Shown: positions 23,480 through 31,800, numbered from the stretch's first letter. The stretch is 39,718 bases of DNA from an uncultured Lachnospiraceae bacterium (GCA_949472775.1 CASWVG010000021.1:1-39718); one strand, 5' to 3'. Translations and numbers: made by a program. The notes: generated by a model from the sequence alone, not told the origin.

Positions 23480-25027
23480 ATGTCACAAATAAATGTTACG
23501 AATCTTACGTTTGCCTACGAGGGGAGCTTTGACGATATCTTTGAAAATGTTTCCTTCTCCATTGACACCGACTGGAAACTGGGCTTTATCGGCAGAAACG
23601 GAAAGGGCAAAACAACCTTCCTGCGTCTGCTGACGGGAGGCTACTCTTACAAGGGCTCCATCAGCTCCTCCGCCGCCTTCGATTACTTTCCTTACGTTGT
23701 CACGGAAGCGCAGAAACCGCTTCCCGCCTCCGCCTTTCTGGAGGAACTGAAAACGGGATGTGAAGAGTGGCGGGTGATCTGCGAGCTGGCGCAGTTAGGC
23801 GAGGACGCGGAGATCCTTTACCGCCCTTTTGAGACATTGAGTTTCGGGGAACAGACAAAGATTCTGCTCGCCGTTTTGTTCTCGGGCGAAAATGATTTCC
23901 TGCTGATCGACGAGCCCACAAACCATCTGGATCAAGGCGCCAGAGAGATCGTAAAAAATTATCTGGCTTCCAAAAAAGGCTTCATTCTGGTATCCCACGA
24001 CAGGGACCTGCTGGACGCCTGCATCGACCATGTCCTTGTGTTAAACAGGCAGACCATCGAGGTACAGAGCGGCAATTTCAGTATCTGGTGGGAAAACAAA
24101 CAGCGGAAGGACCAGTTTGTCATCGCGGAGAACGAGAAACATCTGAAGGAAATCGGGAAACTGAAGAATGCCGCCAGACGCACCGCGGAATGGGCGGACA
24201 AAAACGAAGCCACCAAGATCGGCTTTGACCCGGTGAAAGAGCACGACCGCGGAATGGGTACGAGAGCTTATATCGGCGCAAAAACGAAGAAAATGCAGAG
24301 CCGGGTCACCCAGATGTCCAAAAGAATTGAGCGGGAGATCGAGGAGAAGGAAGGACTCTTGCAGGATCTGGAAAAGACGGTGGATTTAAGGCTGACGCCC
24401 CTCTCCCACCACAAAGAAAGGCTTGTGACTGTCCGGGATTACCATCTGCAATATGTGAACGCACAGCATCCCGTTTTTACCGATGTGACCTTTGAGATCC
24501 ACAGCGGGGACAGAGTTGCCCTGCACGGGGAAAACGGCTGCGGAAAGTCATCCCTGATTAAGATGATCCTGCAAAAAGCCGCCTCTAAAACGACCGACGC
24601 CGCATATCCTACTTCCCCTATGCCCGTGTTGGAAAAAGGTGTCTGTGAAACCGTTTCGGGGCTGACGGTCTCCTACGTGAATCAGGACACCTCATTCCTA
24701 ACCGGCAGCCTGCCAGCCTTTTGCAAAAAGCGGAATCTGGATCAGAGCCTGTTCTGCGCCATCTTAAGACAGCTTGACTTTGAGCGGGTGCAGTTTGCGA
24801 AAAACATAGAAGACTACTCGGAGGGACAAAAGAAAAAGGTACTTTTGGCGGCAAGTCTGCTGACCCCCGCGCACCTCTACATCTGGGATGAACCGCTTAA
24901 CTATATCGACGTGTTCTCCCGGATGCAGATTGAAAAGCTGCTCCTGACATATGAGCCCACGCTCCTCTTTGTGGAGCATGACGTGCGGTTTCGGGAGACG
25001 GTGGCGACGAAGGTTGTGGAACTGTAA
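23480..25027 (+). CDS. ABC-F ribosomal protection protein, Lsa type
   Basis: A 515-residue soluble ABC-F ATPase with two nucleotide-binding domains and no membrane segment. Domain 1: Walker A GRNGKGKTT, signature LSFGEQ, Walker B LLIDEPTNHLD. The linker (about 190-300) is helical and basic. Domain 2: GENGCGKSS, YSEGQKKK, IWDEPLNYID. The overall sequence and the DEPLNYID motif match Lsa-type proteins that dislodge lincosamides, streptogramin A and pleuromutilins from the ribosome. ATG 23480 is chosen because GGGAG lies eight bases upstream, whereas ATG 23474 is too close. The leader suggests inducible expression. The drug spectrum is inferred. Confidence 0.85.
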   Translation: MSQINVTNLTFAYEGSFDDIFENVSFSIDTDWKLGFIGRNGKGKTTFLRLLTGGYSYKGSISSSAAFDYFPYVVTEAQKPLPASAFLEELKTGCEEWRVICELAQLGEDAEILYRPFETLSFGEQTKILLAVLFSGENDFLLIDEPTNHLDQGAREIVKNYLASKKGFILVSHDRDLLDACIDHVLVLNRQTIEVQSGNFSIWWENKQRKDQFVIAENEKHLKEIGKLKNAARRTAEWADKNEATKIGFDPVKEHDRGMGTRAYIGAKTKKMQSRVTQMSKRIEREIEEKEGLLQDLEKTVDLRLTPLSHHKERLVTVRDYHLQYVNAQHPVFTDVTFEIHSGDRVALHGENGCGKSSLIKMILQKAASKTTDAAYPTSPMPVLEKGVCETVSGLTVSYVNQDTSFLTGSLPAFCKKRNLDQSLFCAILRQLDFERVQFAKNIEDYSEGQKKKVLLAASLLTPAHLYIWDEPLNYIDVFSRMQIEKLLLTYEPTLLFVEHDVRFRETVATKVVEL

Positions 25028-25059
25028 AAGCGCCGGGTTTTAAATGCCTGCAAAGCTTC

Positions 25060-25767
25060 TCACATGATCCCGATCAGATAAATCAGCTTCGGCTCCCGTC
25101 TGGACAGGTGCCGCACCGCTTCCTGCAGCGTATCATAGGGACGGCTCTCACAAAACCGTCCCTTATCGTTCCTGTGATATGCGTTGTGGAGCACAAATTT
25201 TCCTTCCCGGTTTTTTGTGATGCAGACAGTATGGATCTGTGCCATAATGTCGTTCTTGTCATTGTAGGCTGTGGCAATCATCACCTTGTTTCTGCGGGCA
25301 ATCTCCTTCACAGTCTTTGTGTCCGCCCCGTCCGCCGTCTCCACCGCAAAGCCGTTTTTCTTAAAATAAGCCGCGATCGCCGTGGGCGCTACGCCGAACA
25401 TGCCCCAGAGCGCCGTGCCCCGGCCCTCGTATTCCTTGATCAGCTCTGCCATGTGCTTTTCCGACATCGGATCGCCCAGCGCCTTCCTCGCATTGTAAGT
25501 CGCAATAATCTCACAGCCGGCATAACTCATACACAGATGCCGTCCCACGCCGAAGCGAATTTTCTTCCACTCACTCTGGTTCTCGATATAGGCAGCCGGC
25601 AGCCGCCAGAAATCCCAGTTTGTCTGTTCCAGCCGGATGCGGTTTTCCCGCAAGTGGTTTTTCCTCACAAACCGCGGCACGCTAAAAACGGTAAGAAGCC
25701 GATAAACTATAAGCAACACACGGTTACTCACATGCCTTGGAATCAGCGCAGCCATCCATCTTCCCAT
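25060..25767 (-). CDS. C39-like cysteine peptidase
   Basis: A 235-residue protein with a hydrophobic N-terminal helix (RVLLIVYRLLTVFSV), then a papain/C39-like fold. The probable nucleophile is Cys in LCMSYAGCEIIATYNA, the catalytic histidine lies in IMAQIHTVCIT and a polar third residue in HNAYHRND. Such domains process peptides or act on bacteriocin leaders, but no transporter fusion or bacteriocin gene is seen. It converges on the ABC-F gene. Classification is moderate; the active site needs structural support. Confidence 0.6.
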   Translation of the reverse strand: MGRWMAALIPRHVSNRVLLIVYRLLTVFSVPRFVRKNHLRENRIRLEQTNWDFWRLPAAYIENQSEWKKIRFGVGRHLCMSYAGCEIIATYNARKALGDPMSEKHMAELIKEYEGRGTALWGMFGVAPTAIAAYFKKNGFAVETADGADTKTVKEIARRNKVMIATAYNDKNDIMAQIHTVCITKNREGKFVLHNAYHRNDKGRFCESRPYDTLQEAVRHLSRREPKLIYLIGIM

Positions 25768-25849
25768 ATCTTCCCCCCTGTTCCGTCACAAAACAAGAAA
25801 ATAAGAAAGGGAATGTCTTCGTCGAAACGTCAGCCATTCCCTCATTTGT

Positions 25850-26461
25850 CTACAGTCTCACATCAAACGGCATATACCCCTCGGGTATCCCCTTCGCATT
25901 CGCGGCTTCCTTTTCCGCCGCCTCTGTAGCGGCAGCCGCCTTTGCCACCTCTTCCGCGGAGAGCTCCGCGTTTTCGGGCATCGCTTCCGTAAGCTCTTCT
26001 GTGGTCTCTTCCACCAGTTCCTCGGTCAGCTCCTCGACCACTTCCTCGAGCTCTTCCATAGCCTCCTCGAGTTCGCCGCCGTCCTCGATGCCAAGCGCTT
26101 CCTCGACCATCTCTTCCAGACGCTCCTCCGGGGTCTTGGGTTTCGTGTCCTCGACCGCCTCCGCAATCTTCTCGCCCTGCTCTGTGGACTCATCCAGAAT
26201 ATGGAACATCTGCTTCTGGTTGTAGGCCGCCTTTATCGATGAAATCTGATCTTCGTAGGACTGGAACATTTTCAGCTTTTCCGCGATCTCCTCCACACTT
26301 TCACAGGAAACATTTTTCAAATTCTCCTTCTGCTTCTCGAAAAAATCCACCTGCTTCTGCGTCTCTTCCTGACGCTCCAGCCTGTCCTGTGTACTCTTCA
26401 ACATGCCTGCGGTATTCATCCTCCGCAAAATACTGCTGGTCTGATCCCATGAAATATTCAT
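25850..26461 (-). CDS. Acidic coiled-coil protein, unknown
   Basis: A 203-residue protein. The first 90 residues form an amphipathic coiled coil (STQDRLERQEETQKQVDFFE). Residues 110-165 are extremely glutamate rich, followed by an alanine-rich segment and a conserved-looking end GYMPFDVRL. There is no signal peptide or enzymatic motif. Similar proteins occur in Lachnospiraceae without known function. The gene is single and follows the C39-like gene direction. The 309-base upstream region holds a 21-base-phased direct repeat. Confidence 0.7.
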   Translation of the reverse strand: MNISWDQTSSILRRMNTAGMLKSTQDRLERQEETQKQVDFFEKQKENLKNVSCESVEEIAEKLKMFQSYEDQISSIKAAYNQKQMFHILDESTEQGEKIAEAVEDTKPKTPEERLEEMVEEALGIEDGGELEEAMEELEEVVEELTEELVEETTEELTEAMPENAELSAEEVAKAAAATEAAEKEAANAKGIPEGYMPFDVRL

Positions 26462-26770
26462 AAACGCCGCCTGCCTTTCTTTCTAAATTTCAACGCATAT
26501 CGTTTTCCATTGTTATTTTTTATTTCGGTGTACCTATCTGATTTCTAAAGTCTTTTCGTCATCAATAACCCTTTTTTCGTCATAGATGGAAAATTTCGCA
26601 GCCTTGTGCTAATATGTCAAGTACCGAGAACCCGATATCCCATCAGACCGCAAGATGTAATAAATACGCCGCATGACAGCACATTCTCCCCGACTCAACC
26701 AACGGTTTGTGTACAAAGAATGCCTTTCGGTGTATGATGCAGATATAACAAAGCACAAGGAGGAACCAGC
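26462..26770. other. Intergenic region with 21-base phased direct repeat
   Basis: TTTTCGTCAT occurs exactly at 26553-26562 and 26574-26583, a 21-base phase (two helical turns). A TTGACA on the minus strand (26615-26620) has no good -10 at 17 bases. A weak TATGAT (26732-26737) may serve the XRE gene. No RNA gene seen. Confidence 0.4.
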
Positions 26771-27592
26771 ATGGATCAGACAAAGATCGGGAGCTTCATC
26801 GCCCAATGCCGCAAGGAGAAAAAACTGACGCAGATGCAGCTCGCCGAAAAACTGGGAATTACAGACCGGGCTGTCTCCAAATGGGAGACAGGAAAAAGTA
26901 TGCCCGACTCATCAATCATGTTAGAACTATGCGAAATACTGGGGATCACGGTAAATGAACTGTTAAGCGGGGAGGTCATTACAATGGAAAACTATGAAAA
27001 AACAGCGGACGAGAATCTGATTGCACTGAAAAGAAAGGACGAAAATAATCTGACCAGAAACGGAATCATTGCCATCCTCTATTCTATGGCTCTTTTGATC
27101 GGCATGATGGTCTGTCTGGTCTGCAACATTGCCATATCCGGCGCCCTGACATGGTCTCTGATTCCAGTCAGTTCCATCCTCTATGCGTGGGCGGTATCGT
27201 TCCCTGTTATTATCTTTGGGAAACGCGGCATCCTTACAAGTCTCGTTTCATTGAGCGCCTTCACCATTCCCTATCTGTTTGTGTTAAGCCGTCTCACCAA
27301 GGCGCCGGCCGTCTTTTCTATCGGGACGGTGGTTGCTTTCGTTTCCATTCTGTTTGTGTGGATCGTTGCTGTCATTTGTATGCGCATGGGAAACTCCAGA
27401 AAACTGACCGCCCTTGGAATCATTTTTTTGTCAGCCGTTCCGCTCGTGTTTATCATAAATGCCATTCTTGCAAAAATGATTTCCGAGCCTTTGTTCGATG
27501 TGTGGGATATGCTGGCTGTCTTTGTTCTGCTGATCCTTGCGTTTTCCTGTTTTATGTGTGGTTACGCAAAGAAAAGAGGACTGCTAAAATAG
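26771..27592 (+). CDS. XRE family regulator with C-terminal membrane domain
   Basis: A 273-residue protein. The N-terminal HTH_3 domain (about 8-63) reads CRKEKKLTQMQLAEKLGITD and KWETGKSMPDSSIMLELCEI. From residue about 95 to the end there are six hydrophobic segments, so the regulator is membrane anchored. These HTH-membrane fusions are common in Clostridia and often sense envelope stress or control neighbouring transporters. An AAGGAGGAA site lies about seven bases upstream of the ATG. It is followed by the type III toxin-antitoxin promoter 18 bases after its stop. Confidence 0.88.
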   Translation: MDQTKIGSFIAQCRKEKKLTQMQLAEKLGITDRAVSKWETGKSMPDSSIMLELCEILGITVNELLSGEVITMENYEKTADENLIALKRKDENNLTRNGIIAILYSMALLIGMMVCLVCNIAISGALTWSLIPVSSILYAWAVSFPVIIFGKRGILTSLVSLSAFTIPYLFVLSRLTKAPAVFSIGTVVAFVSILFVWIVAVICMRMGNSRKLTALGIIFLSAVPLVFIINAILAKMISEPLFDVWDMLAVFVLLILAFSCFMCGYAKKRGLLK

Positions 27593-27610
27593 AAACAGTA
27601 CAAATTTTAT

Positions 27611-27639
27611 TTGACATACTTTTTGCAATTTCATATAAT
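27611..27639 (+). promoter_or_regulatory. Consensus promoter for type III antitoxin RNA
   Basis: TTGACA (27611-27616), 17 bases, TATAAT (27634-27639). Both hexamers and spacing are consensus. Transcription would begin near 27646, just before the 46-base repeats, as expected for abundant antitoxin RNA. Confidence 0.85.
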
Positions 27640-27665
27640 ACTATCAGAGACGGGGTTATCCGCCG

Positions 27666-27768
27666 TCGAAAATATTGTTCGCACACCGTCTGCGACTCAT
27701 AAGTGTACGGCTCGAAAATATTGTTCGCTTACCGGCAGCGTCTAATAAATGTCCGGCTCGAAAATTCC
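27666..27768 (+). ncRNA. cptI: Type III antitoxin RNA repeats (CptI-like)
   Basis: TCGAAAATATTGTTCGC begins at 27666 and 27712; a third TCGAAAATT begins at 27758, giving exactly 46-base periods and two whole units. Each unit can form an H-type pseudoknot. In unit 1, TCGC (27679-27682) pairs with GCGA (27692-27695) and CCGT (27686-27689) with ACGG (27707-27710). In unit 2, CGC (27726-27728) pairs with GCG (27738-27740) and CCGG (27732-27735) with CCGG (27753-27756). The T-A to G-C change in stem 2 is compensatory. The repeated CGAAAAT is a plausible toxin cleavage site. Type III antitoxins are exactly such processed pseudoknot repeats. Confidence 0.82.
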
Positions 27769-27802
27769 AGCCTTATCGCTCATGTGATAAGGCTATTTTT
27801 TT
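27769..27802 (+). terminator. Terminator between antitoxin repeats and toxin gene
   Basis: AGCCTTATC (27769-27777) pairs with GATAAGGCT (27786-27794), followed by A and seven or eight T. In type III systems this terminator is leaky and sets the ratio of antitoxin RNA to toxin mRNA. Confidence 0.88.
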
Positions 27803-27817
27803 AATAGGAGAAATATT

Positions 27818-28303
27818 ATGAACTATAAAGAAGGATACGTTTATCATATTAAAGACGAATACTTCAAAAAAGTAAACGATCCAAATCTTATGCAGAATAA
27901 AGAAAACGGCAATTACCGACCAACATTCTATTGTATACGCGACAAAAAGACCTCCCTGCTCTGGCTGGTTCCACTCAGCAGTCGTGTTGAGAAATATCTG
28001 GCCATTTATGAAAAACAACTGAAAAAATATGGTAACTGCCTGACCATTGTTATAGGCGAATACGACGGAAAGCCAGCTGCGTTTCTTTTACAAAATATGT
28101 TTCCTATCACAGAAAAATATCTTGACCACATACATACCCGAAATAATAACCCTGTTCCCGTGAAGTTCTCAATACAATCCGAGGTACGAACAAAAATGAA
28201 ACGAATATTACAGCTTCATGCGCGTGGTAAGAAAATCGTCTTCTCTGATATCTCAAAACTTCAAGCTCTCATGTTGGATGAATCCGCATCAGTAAATGAA
28301 TGA
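27818..28303 (+). CDS. cptN: Type III toxin endoribonuclease (CptN/ToxN/AbiQ family)
   Basis: A 161-residue protein resembling CptN-type members of the ToxN/AbiQ family, endoribonucleases inhibited by repeated RNA pseudoknots. Family-like features are an N-terminal beta-rich YVYHIKDEYFKKVNDPNLM, then RPTFYCIRDKKTSLLWLVPLSSRVEKY, then AAFLLQNMFPITEKYLDHIH and a basic helical tail. GGAG lies seven bases before ATG. The architecture upstream (promoter, repeats, terminator) is diagnostic. In known systems such loci act in phage exclusion and plasmid stability; that role here is inferred. ToxN versus CptN subfamily needs alignment. Confidence 0.85.
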   Translation: MNYKEGYVYHIKDEYFKKVNDPNLMQNKENGNYRPTFYCIRDKKTSLLWLVPLSSRVEKYLAIYEKQLKKYGNCLTIVIGEYDGKPAAFLLQNMFPITEKYLDHIHTRNNNPVPVKFSIQSEVRTKMKRILQLHARGKKIVFSDISKLQALMLDESASVNE

Positions 28304-28350
28304 TTCCTGCCTATATGAATACTTTTCCTATTGAAAATAGCAAAAATATA

Positions 28351-28379
28351 TGTCACAAAAGTCACACAGCGTTGTCTAA
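28351..28379 (+). promoter_or_regulatory. ECF-type promoter for sigma factor gene
   Basis: TGTCACA (28351-28357), 16 bases, GTCTAA (28374-28379), just before the ribosome site of the sigma gene. This resembles ECF promoters with a TGTCACA -35 and a CGTC/GTC -10, suggesting autoregulation. Confidence 0.5.
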
Positions 28380-28399
28380 TTATATAGGAGGTAACTTTT

Positions 28400-29248
28400 A
28401 TGGACAAAAATACAGAAGAATTATTTGCCTTGGTCGACAAGGCGACCGCCGGAGACCGGGAAGCGCTGGAGGCTGTTATCCTAAATGTGCAGGATCTGGT
28501 CTTTAACCTTTCCCTGCGCATGCTCGGCACCTTTCCCGACGCGGAGGACGCAGCGCAGGATATCCTGTTAAAGGTCATCACCCATTTGTCCTCTTTCAAC
28601 AAGGAGAGCGCCTTTTCAACGTGGGTGTTCCGCATTGCGGTGAACCATCTGAAAAACTACCAAAAGCATATGTTTGCCAAACATCCGCTGAGCTTTGAAT
28701 TTTACGGCGAAGATATCAAAAACGGAAACATCCACGACGTGCCGGATCTGACACAGAATGTGGAAAAAGCGCTTCTGGCAGAGGAACTGAAACTGTCCTG
28801 CACCAATGTGATGCTGCAGTGCCTTGATGCGGAAAGCCGCTGCATTTTCGTACTTGGAACCATGTTTCAGACAGACAGCCGCATAGCCGGAGAAATTTTA
28901 GGAATATCGCCGGAAGCATACCGCCAGCGTCTCTCCCGTGTCCGCAAAAAGATGGCCGATTTCTTAAGCGAATACTGCGGCGAATACGGAAATGGGACAT
29001 GCCGGTGCGCAGACCGAATCAACTATGCCATTCAAAACCACAGGATTCATCCGGCCCATCAGGACTTTGCTGCCGCGGACGAGATCGAAAGGCAGACCAT
29101 GCTCGATGTGAAGGCGGCTATGGAAGAGATCGACGATCTGGCCCAGAATTTCTCCTTTGCCAAACTCTATGCGACCCCGGAACAGACCAGACAGTTTATG
29201 AGAGATTTTCTGAACTCAACTTCTCTATCGGTCGTAAAAGACGCATAA
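28400..29248 (+). CDS. ECF-like RNA polymerase sigma factor with C-terminal extension
   Basis: A 282-residue sigma factor. Region 2 (about 20-90) reads LVFNLSLRMLGTFPDAEDAAQDILLKVI and AFSTWVFRIAVNHLKNY. Region 4 (about 125-185) reads IFVLGTMFQTDSRIAGEILGISPEAYRQRLSRVRKKM. About 90 extra residues follow, including a cysteine cluster (YCGEYGNGTCRCADRI) and a helical end, so it may hold a built-in regulatory or metal-sensing module. No anti-sigma gene is adjacent. ATAGGAGG precedes the ATG at 28400. Targets are unknown. Confidence 0.87.
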   Translation: MDKNTEELFALVDKATAGDREALEAVILNVQDLVFNLSLRMLGTFPDAEDAAQDILLKVITHLSSFNKESAFSTWVFRIAVNHLKNYQKHMFAKHPLSFEFYGEDIKNGNIHDVPDLTQNVEKALLAEELKLSCTNVMLQCLDAESRCIFVLGTMFQTDSRIAGEILGISPEAYRQRLSRVRKKMADFLSEYCGEYGNGTCRCADRINYAIQNHRIHPAHQDFAAADEIERQTMLDVKAAMEEIDDLAQNFSFAKLYATPEQTRQFMRDFLNSTSLSVVKDA

Positions 29249-29365
29249 CATGAAATGACGCACATGAAAAAAGTTCTGGCACAGAAGACGCATAAAAGTT
29301 CACATTGCTATGTGAGAAAGCACCTTTCACGTTTTATCTGTGCCCGGAAGGAATGGGAGGAAATG

Positions 29366-30049
29366 ATGAACACAGAACTGATCTTCAAATACTTATCCGA
29401 ATTAAAGGAAAACAACAACCGGGAATGGTATCATCAGCATAAGACAGAATACAAGGACGCAAACGCGCAGTTTGAAGAACTGGTGCAGGAACTGATTCTG
29501 GCTATCGGAAAGACAGACAGCAGTATCCTCCAGAATGTACCCAAGGATCTTACCTTTAAGCTGGTGCGGGATACCCGGTTCAGTCACGACAAGTCACCGT
29601 ACAATCCCGCCTTCCGCGCCCACATCGGCGCGATGGGAAAGCTTCCTGTCCCGGTTGGATATTATCTGATGATAAAGCCCGGTGATGAATCCTTTCTGGG
29701 CGGCGGGCTGTTTGCCGATATGTTCAAGGAAGCCACCGTCATGGTGCGGGACTATATCGTGAAATATCCCGACGAATGGGAACAGATCATTCATGCGGAC
29801 ACTTTTACGAAATATTTTACGGTACAGGGAACATCTCTCAAAAATGTACCGTCCGGCTATGACAAAGAACATCCGCAGGCTGAATACCTGAAATTTAAGA
29901 GCTGGTATCTCGAATACCCGGTCAAGGACCAGGATCTGCTGGATATCGGGACATTCCTGCCAAAAATGGTAGAGATCTTTGAGGCGATGAAGCCTTTCAA
30001 TGACTATTTGAACCGCGCGCTCGCGGATTTCAGAATGCCGGCACGATAG
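29366..30049 (+). CDS. DUF2461 family protein
   Basis: A 227-residue protein of the DUF2461/TIGR02453 family. Conserved segments include YLSELKENNNREWYHQHKTEYKDA near the N-terminus, FKLVRDTRFSHDKSPYNPAFRAHIG and GGGLFADMFKEA. No biochemical function is established. ATG 29366 is preferred because GGGAGG ends five bases upstream; ATG 29363 and longer in-frame starts lack a properly spaced site. It is transcribed after the sigma gene, 117 bases downstream, and ends at a terminator that contains its stop codon. Confidence 0.82.
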   Translation: MNTELIFKYLSELKENNNREWYHQHKTEYKDANAQFEELVQELILAIGKTDSSILQNVPKDLTFKLVRDTRFSHDKSPYNPAFRAHIGAMGKLPVPVGYYLMIKPGDESFLGGGLFADMFKEATVMVRDYIVKYPDEWEQIIHADTFTKYFTVQGTSLKNVPSGYDKEHPQAEYLKFKSWYLEYPVKDQDLLDIGTFLPKMVEIFEAMKPFNDYLNRALADFRMPAR

Positions 30050-30065
30050 TGCCGGTATTCTTTTT
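30033..30065 (+). terminator. Terminator overlapping DUF2461 stop
   Basis: A 12-pair stem GAATGCCGGCAC (30033-30044) with GTGCCGGTATTC (30049-30060), loop GATA, then CTTTTT. The stop codon lies in the loop/stem. Confidence 0.9.
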
Positions 30066-30091
30066 CCTCTCTGTCACATCAAGTCTTTTCC

Positions 30092-30136
30092 TCGACAAAC
30101 ATCGAAATCTATATTATAATTAGAATAATTCTAATT
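30092..30136 (+). promoter_or_regulatory. Promoter with PerR/Fur-like operator
   Basis: TCGACA (30092-30097), 17 bases, TATAAT (30115-30120). A perfect 9-1-9 palindrome, AATTAGAAT-A-ATTCTAATT (30118-30136), overlaps the -10 and start region. Its core TTAGAATAATTCTAA differs from the PerR box consensus TTATAATNATTATAA at one symmetric pair. Repressor occupancy would block transcription of the rubredoxin-glutamate synthase gene. Confidence 0.7.
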
Positions 30137-30188
30137 TTTGATATGTTATCCCTGTCAAAATACAAAAACTACAAAGGAGGAAATTGCA

Positions 30189-31613
30189 ATGATCTACAAA
30201 TGCAGCATCTGTGGGTATGAATACGATGAAGAAAAGGAAGGAAAGCCCTTTTCAGAGCTGAAGGAATGTCCCATCTGCAAACAGCCGCCGGAGAAATTCA
30301 ACGCGCTGGAATCTGAAACACCCGCCGCCTGCGCGGAGCCGGAAAATGGAGAGACTTGTAAAAACGCCGGAGACCTGGATTTAAGTTATCCGAAGGAAAC
30401 CAGAAAAACAGACAGCAGCTACCGCTATATGAAAGAGATTCACGAGATGGCTGTCACCGGGAAATCTGCGATAGAGGCTATGGGCACGCAGATGAAAATG
30501 CCGGGCTGGGACGATGTCCTGATTCTTGGCGCACAATTAAACCCAATGCCCTTAAATGAGCATGACGAGGTATCTCTGCAGACTGTGATCGGCAAACACG
30601 CAAAAAAACCGATGACCCTTGCCATGCCGGTCTACATCTCCCATATGTCCTTCGGCGCCCTTTCCCGGGAGACAAAAATTGCGATGGCAAGAGGCAGCGC
30701 TGCCGTGGAAACGGCAATGTGCAGCGGGGAAGGAGGCATTCTCCCGGAAGAAAAGGACGCGGCCTGCAAATACATATTTGAATATGTCCCGAACCAGTAC
30801 AGCGTTACCGATGAAAATCTGAGAACATCCGATGCCATTGAAATCAAGATCGGTCAGGGTACAAAACCGGGTATGGGCGGTCATCTGCCCGGCGGTAAGG
30901 TAACCCCGGAAATTGCAAAAATCAGAAACAAGCCGCTTGGGGAGGACGTCATCAGCCCTTCCAAATTCCCCGGTATAAACAGTGCAGATGATTTGAAAAA
31001 ACTGGTGGAAGAACTGCGCACCCGAAGCGAAGGAAGGCCCATCGGCATCAAGATTGCTGCCGGGCGGATCGAAAAAGATCTGGAATTTTGTGTCTACGCC
31101 GAACCCGATTTCATCACCATAGACGGCCGCGGCGGCGCAACCGGGGCTTCCCCCGCCATCATCCGGGACTCCACCAGCGTGCCGACCATCTACGCCCTCT
31201 GCCGGGCAAGAAAATACCTTGACGCCGTCGGATCGGACATTGATCTGGTCATCACCGGGGGCTTACGCGTGTCCTCCGATTTTGCCAAAGCGATCGCCCT
31301 GGGTGCGGACGCTGTCGCCGTGGCATCCGCAGCTATGGTCGCTGCTGCCTGCCAGCAGTATCGTATATGCGGCAGCGGCATGTGCCCGGTGGGCGTGGCG
31401 ACACAGGACGAAAAACTGCGGGAAAGACTGCATATTGACGCCGCCGCAAAACGGGTGGAAAATTATCTGAGATGTTCCGCTGAGGAGTTAAAAACCTTTG
31501 CCCGCATCACCGGCAATCCAGACATTCACGGCTTATCCGTGGACGACCTGTGTACGATCAGCCGGGAAATTTCAGAGCATACCGATATTCCCCACGCAGG
31601 CGAAGCGCGGTAA
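30189..31613 (+). CDS. Rubredoxin-like domain fused to glutamate synthase-like FMN domain
   Basis: A 474-residue protein. Residues 1-45 are a rubredoxin-like iron site (CSICGYEYDEE, then CPICKQPPEKF). Residues about 80-460 form the FMN/glutamate synthase domain, with GTKPGMGGHLPGGKV, SPSKFPGINSADDLKKLV, IDGRGGATGASPAI and the three-cysteine iron-sulfur motif CQQYRICGSGMCPVG. There is no glutaminase domain. It probably moves electrons from rubredoxin to the FMN/Fe-S centre; the acceptor is unproven. AAAGGAGG before ATG 30189 fixes the start. PerR-like control suggests a role in oxygen or peroxide response. Confidence 0.87.
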   Translation: MIYKCSICGYEYDEEKEGKPFSELKECPICKQPPEKFNALESETPAACAEPENGETCKNAGDLDLSYPKETRKTDSSYRYMKEIHEMAVTGKSAIEAMGTQMKMPGWDDVLILGAQLNPMPLNEHDEVSLQTVIGKHAKKPMTLAMPVYISHMSFGALSRETKIAMARGSAAVETAMCSGEGGILPEEKDAACKYIFEYVPNQYSVTDENLRTSDAIEIKIGQGTKPGMGGHLPGGKVTPEIAKIRNKPLGEDVISPSKFPGINSADDLKKLVEELRTRSEGRPIGIKIAAGRIEKDLEFCVYAEPDFITIDGRGGATGASPAIIRDSTSVPTIYALCRARKYLDAVGSDIDLVITGGLRVSSDFAKAIALGADAVAVASAAMVAAACQQYRICGSGMCPVGVATQDEKLRERLHIDAAAKRVENYLRCSAEELKTFARITGNPDIHGLSVDDLCTISREISEHTDIPHAGEAR

Positions 31614-31703
31614 TCCACACAGGCTGATCCGCCAAAGCGGGAATCATTCGCTTTGTCAGATGCGGCAGACAATCGCGTACTCAAATGCGCAAAATACAAA
31701 AAG

Positions 31704-31756
31704 GAAAACGGCCTCCAGACATTCACGCAATACGCTGACTGTCGGCGGCCGTTTTC
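31704..31756. terminator. Terminator between convergent genes
   Basis: GAAAACGGCC (31704-31713) pairs with GGCCGTTTTC (31747-31756) around a 33-base interior. A-rich and T-rich flanks on either side allow use by both strands. Confidence 0.65.
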
Positions 31757-31800
31757 TCTATCTCTTATGCTCTATTTTTCTGTTTTCCTGCTGCCCTCTT

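Noticed and set aside
27666..27768. Short tandem repeats as a CRISPR array
   Set aside because: Only two full units, directly adjacent with no unique spacers, no cas genes, and a clear toxin gene downstream; the type III antitoxin reading explains them.
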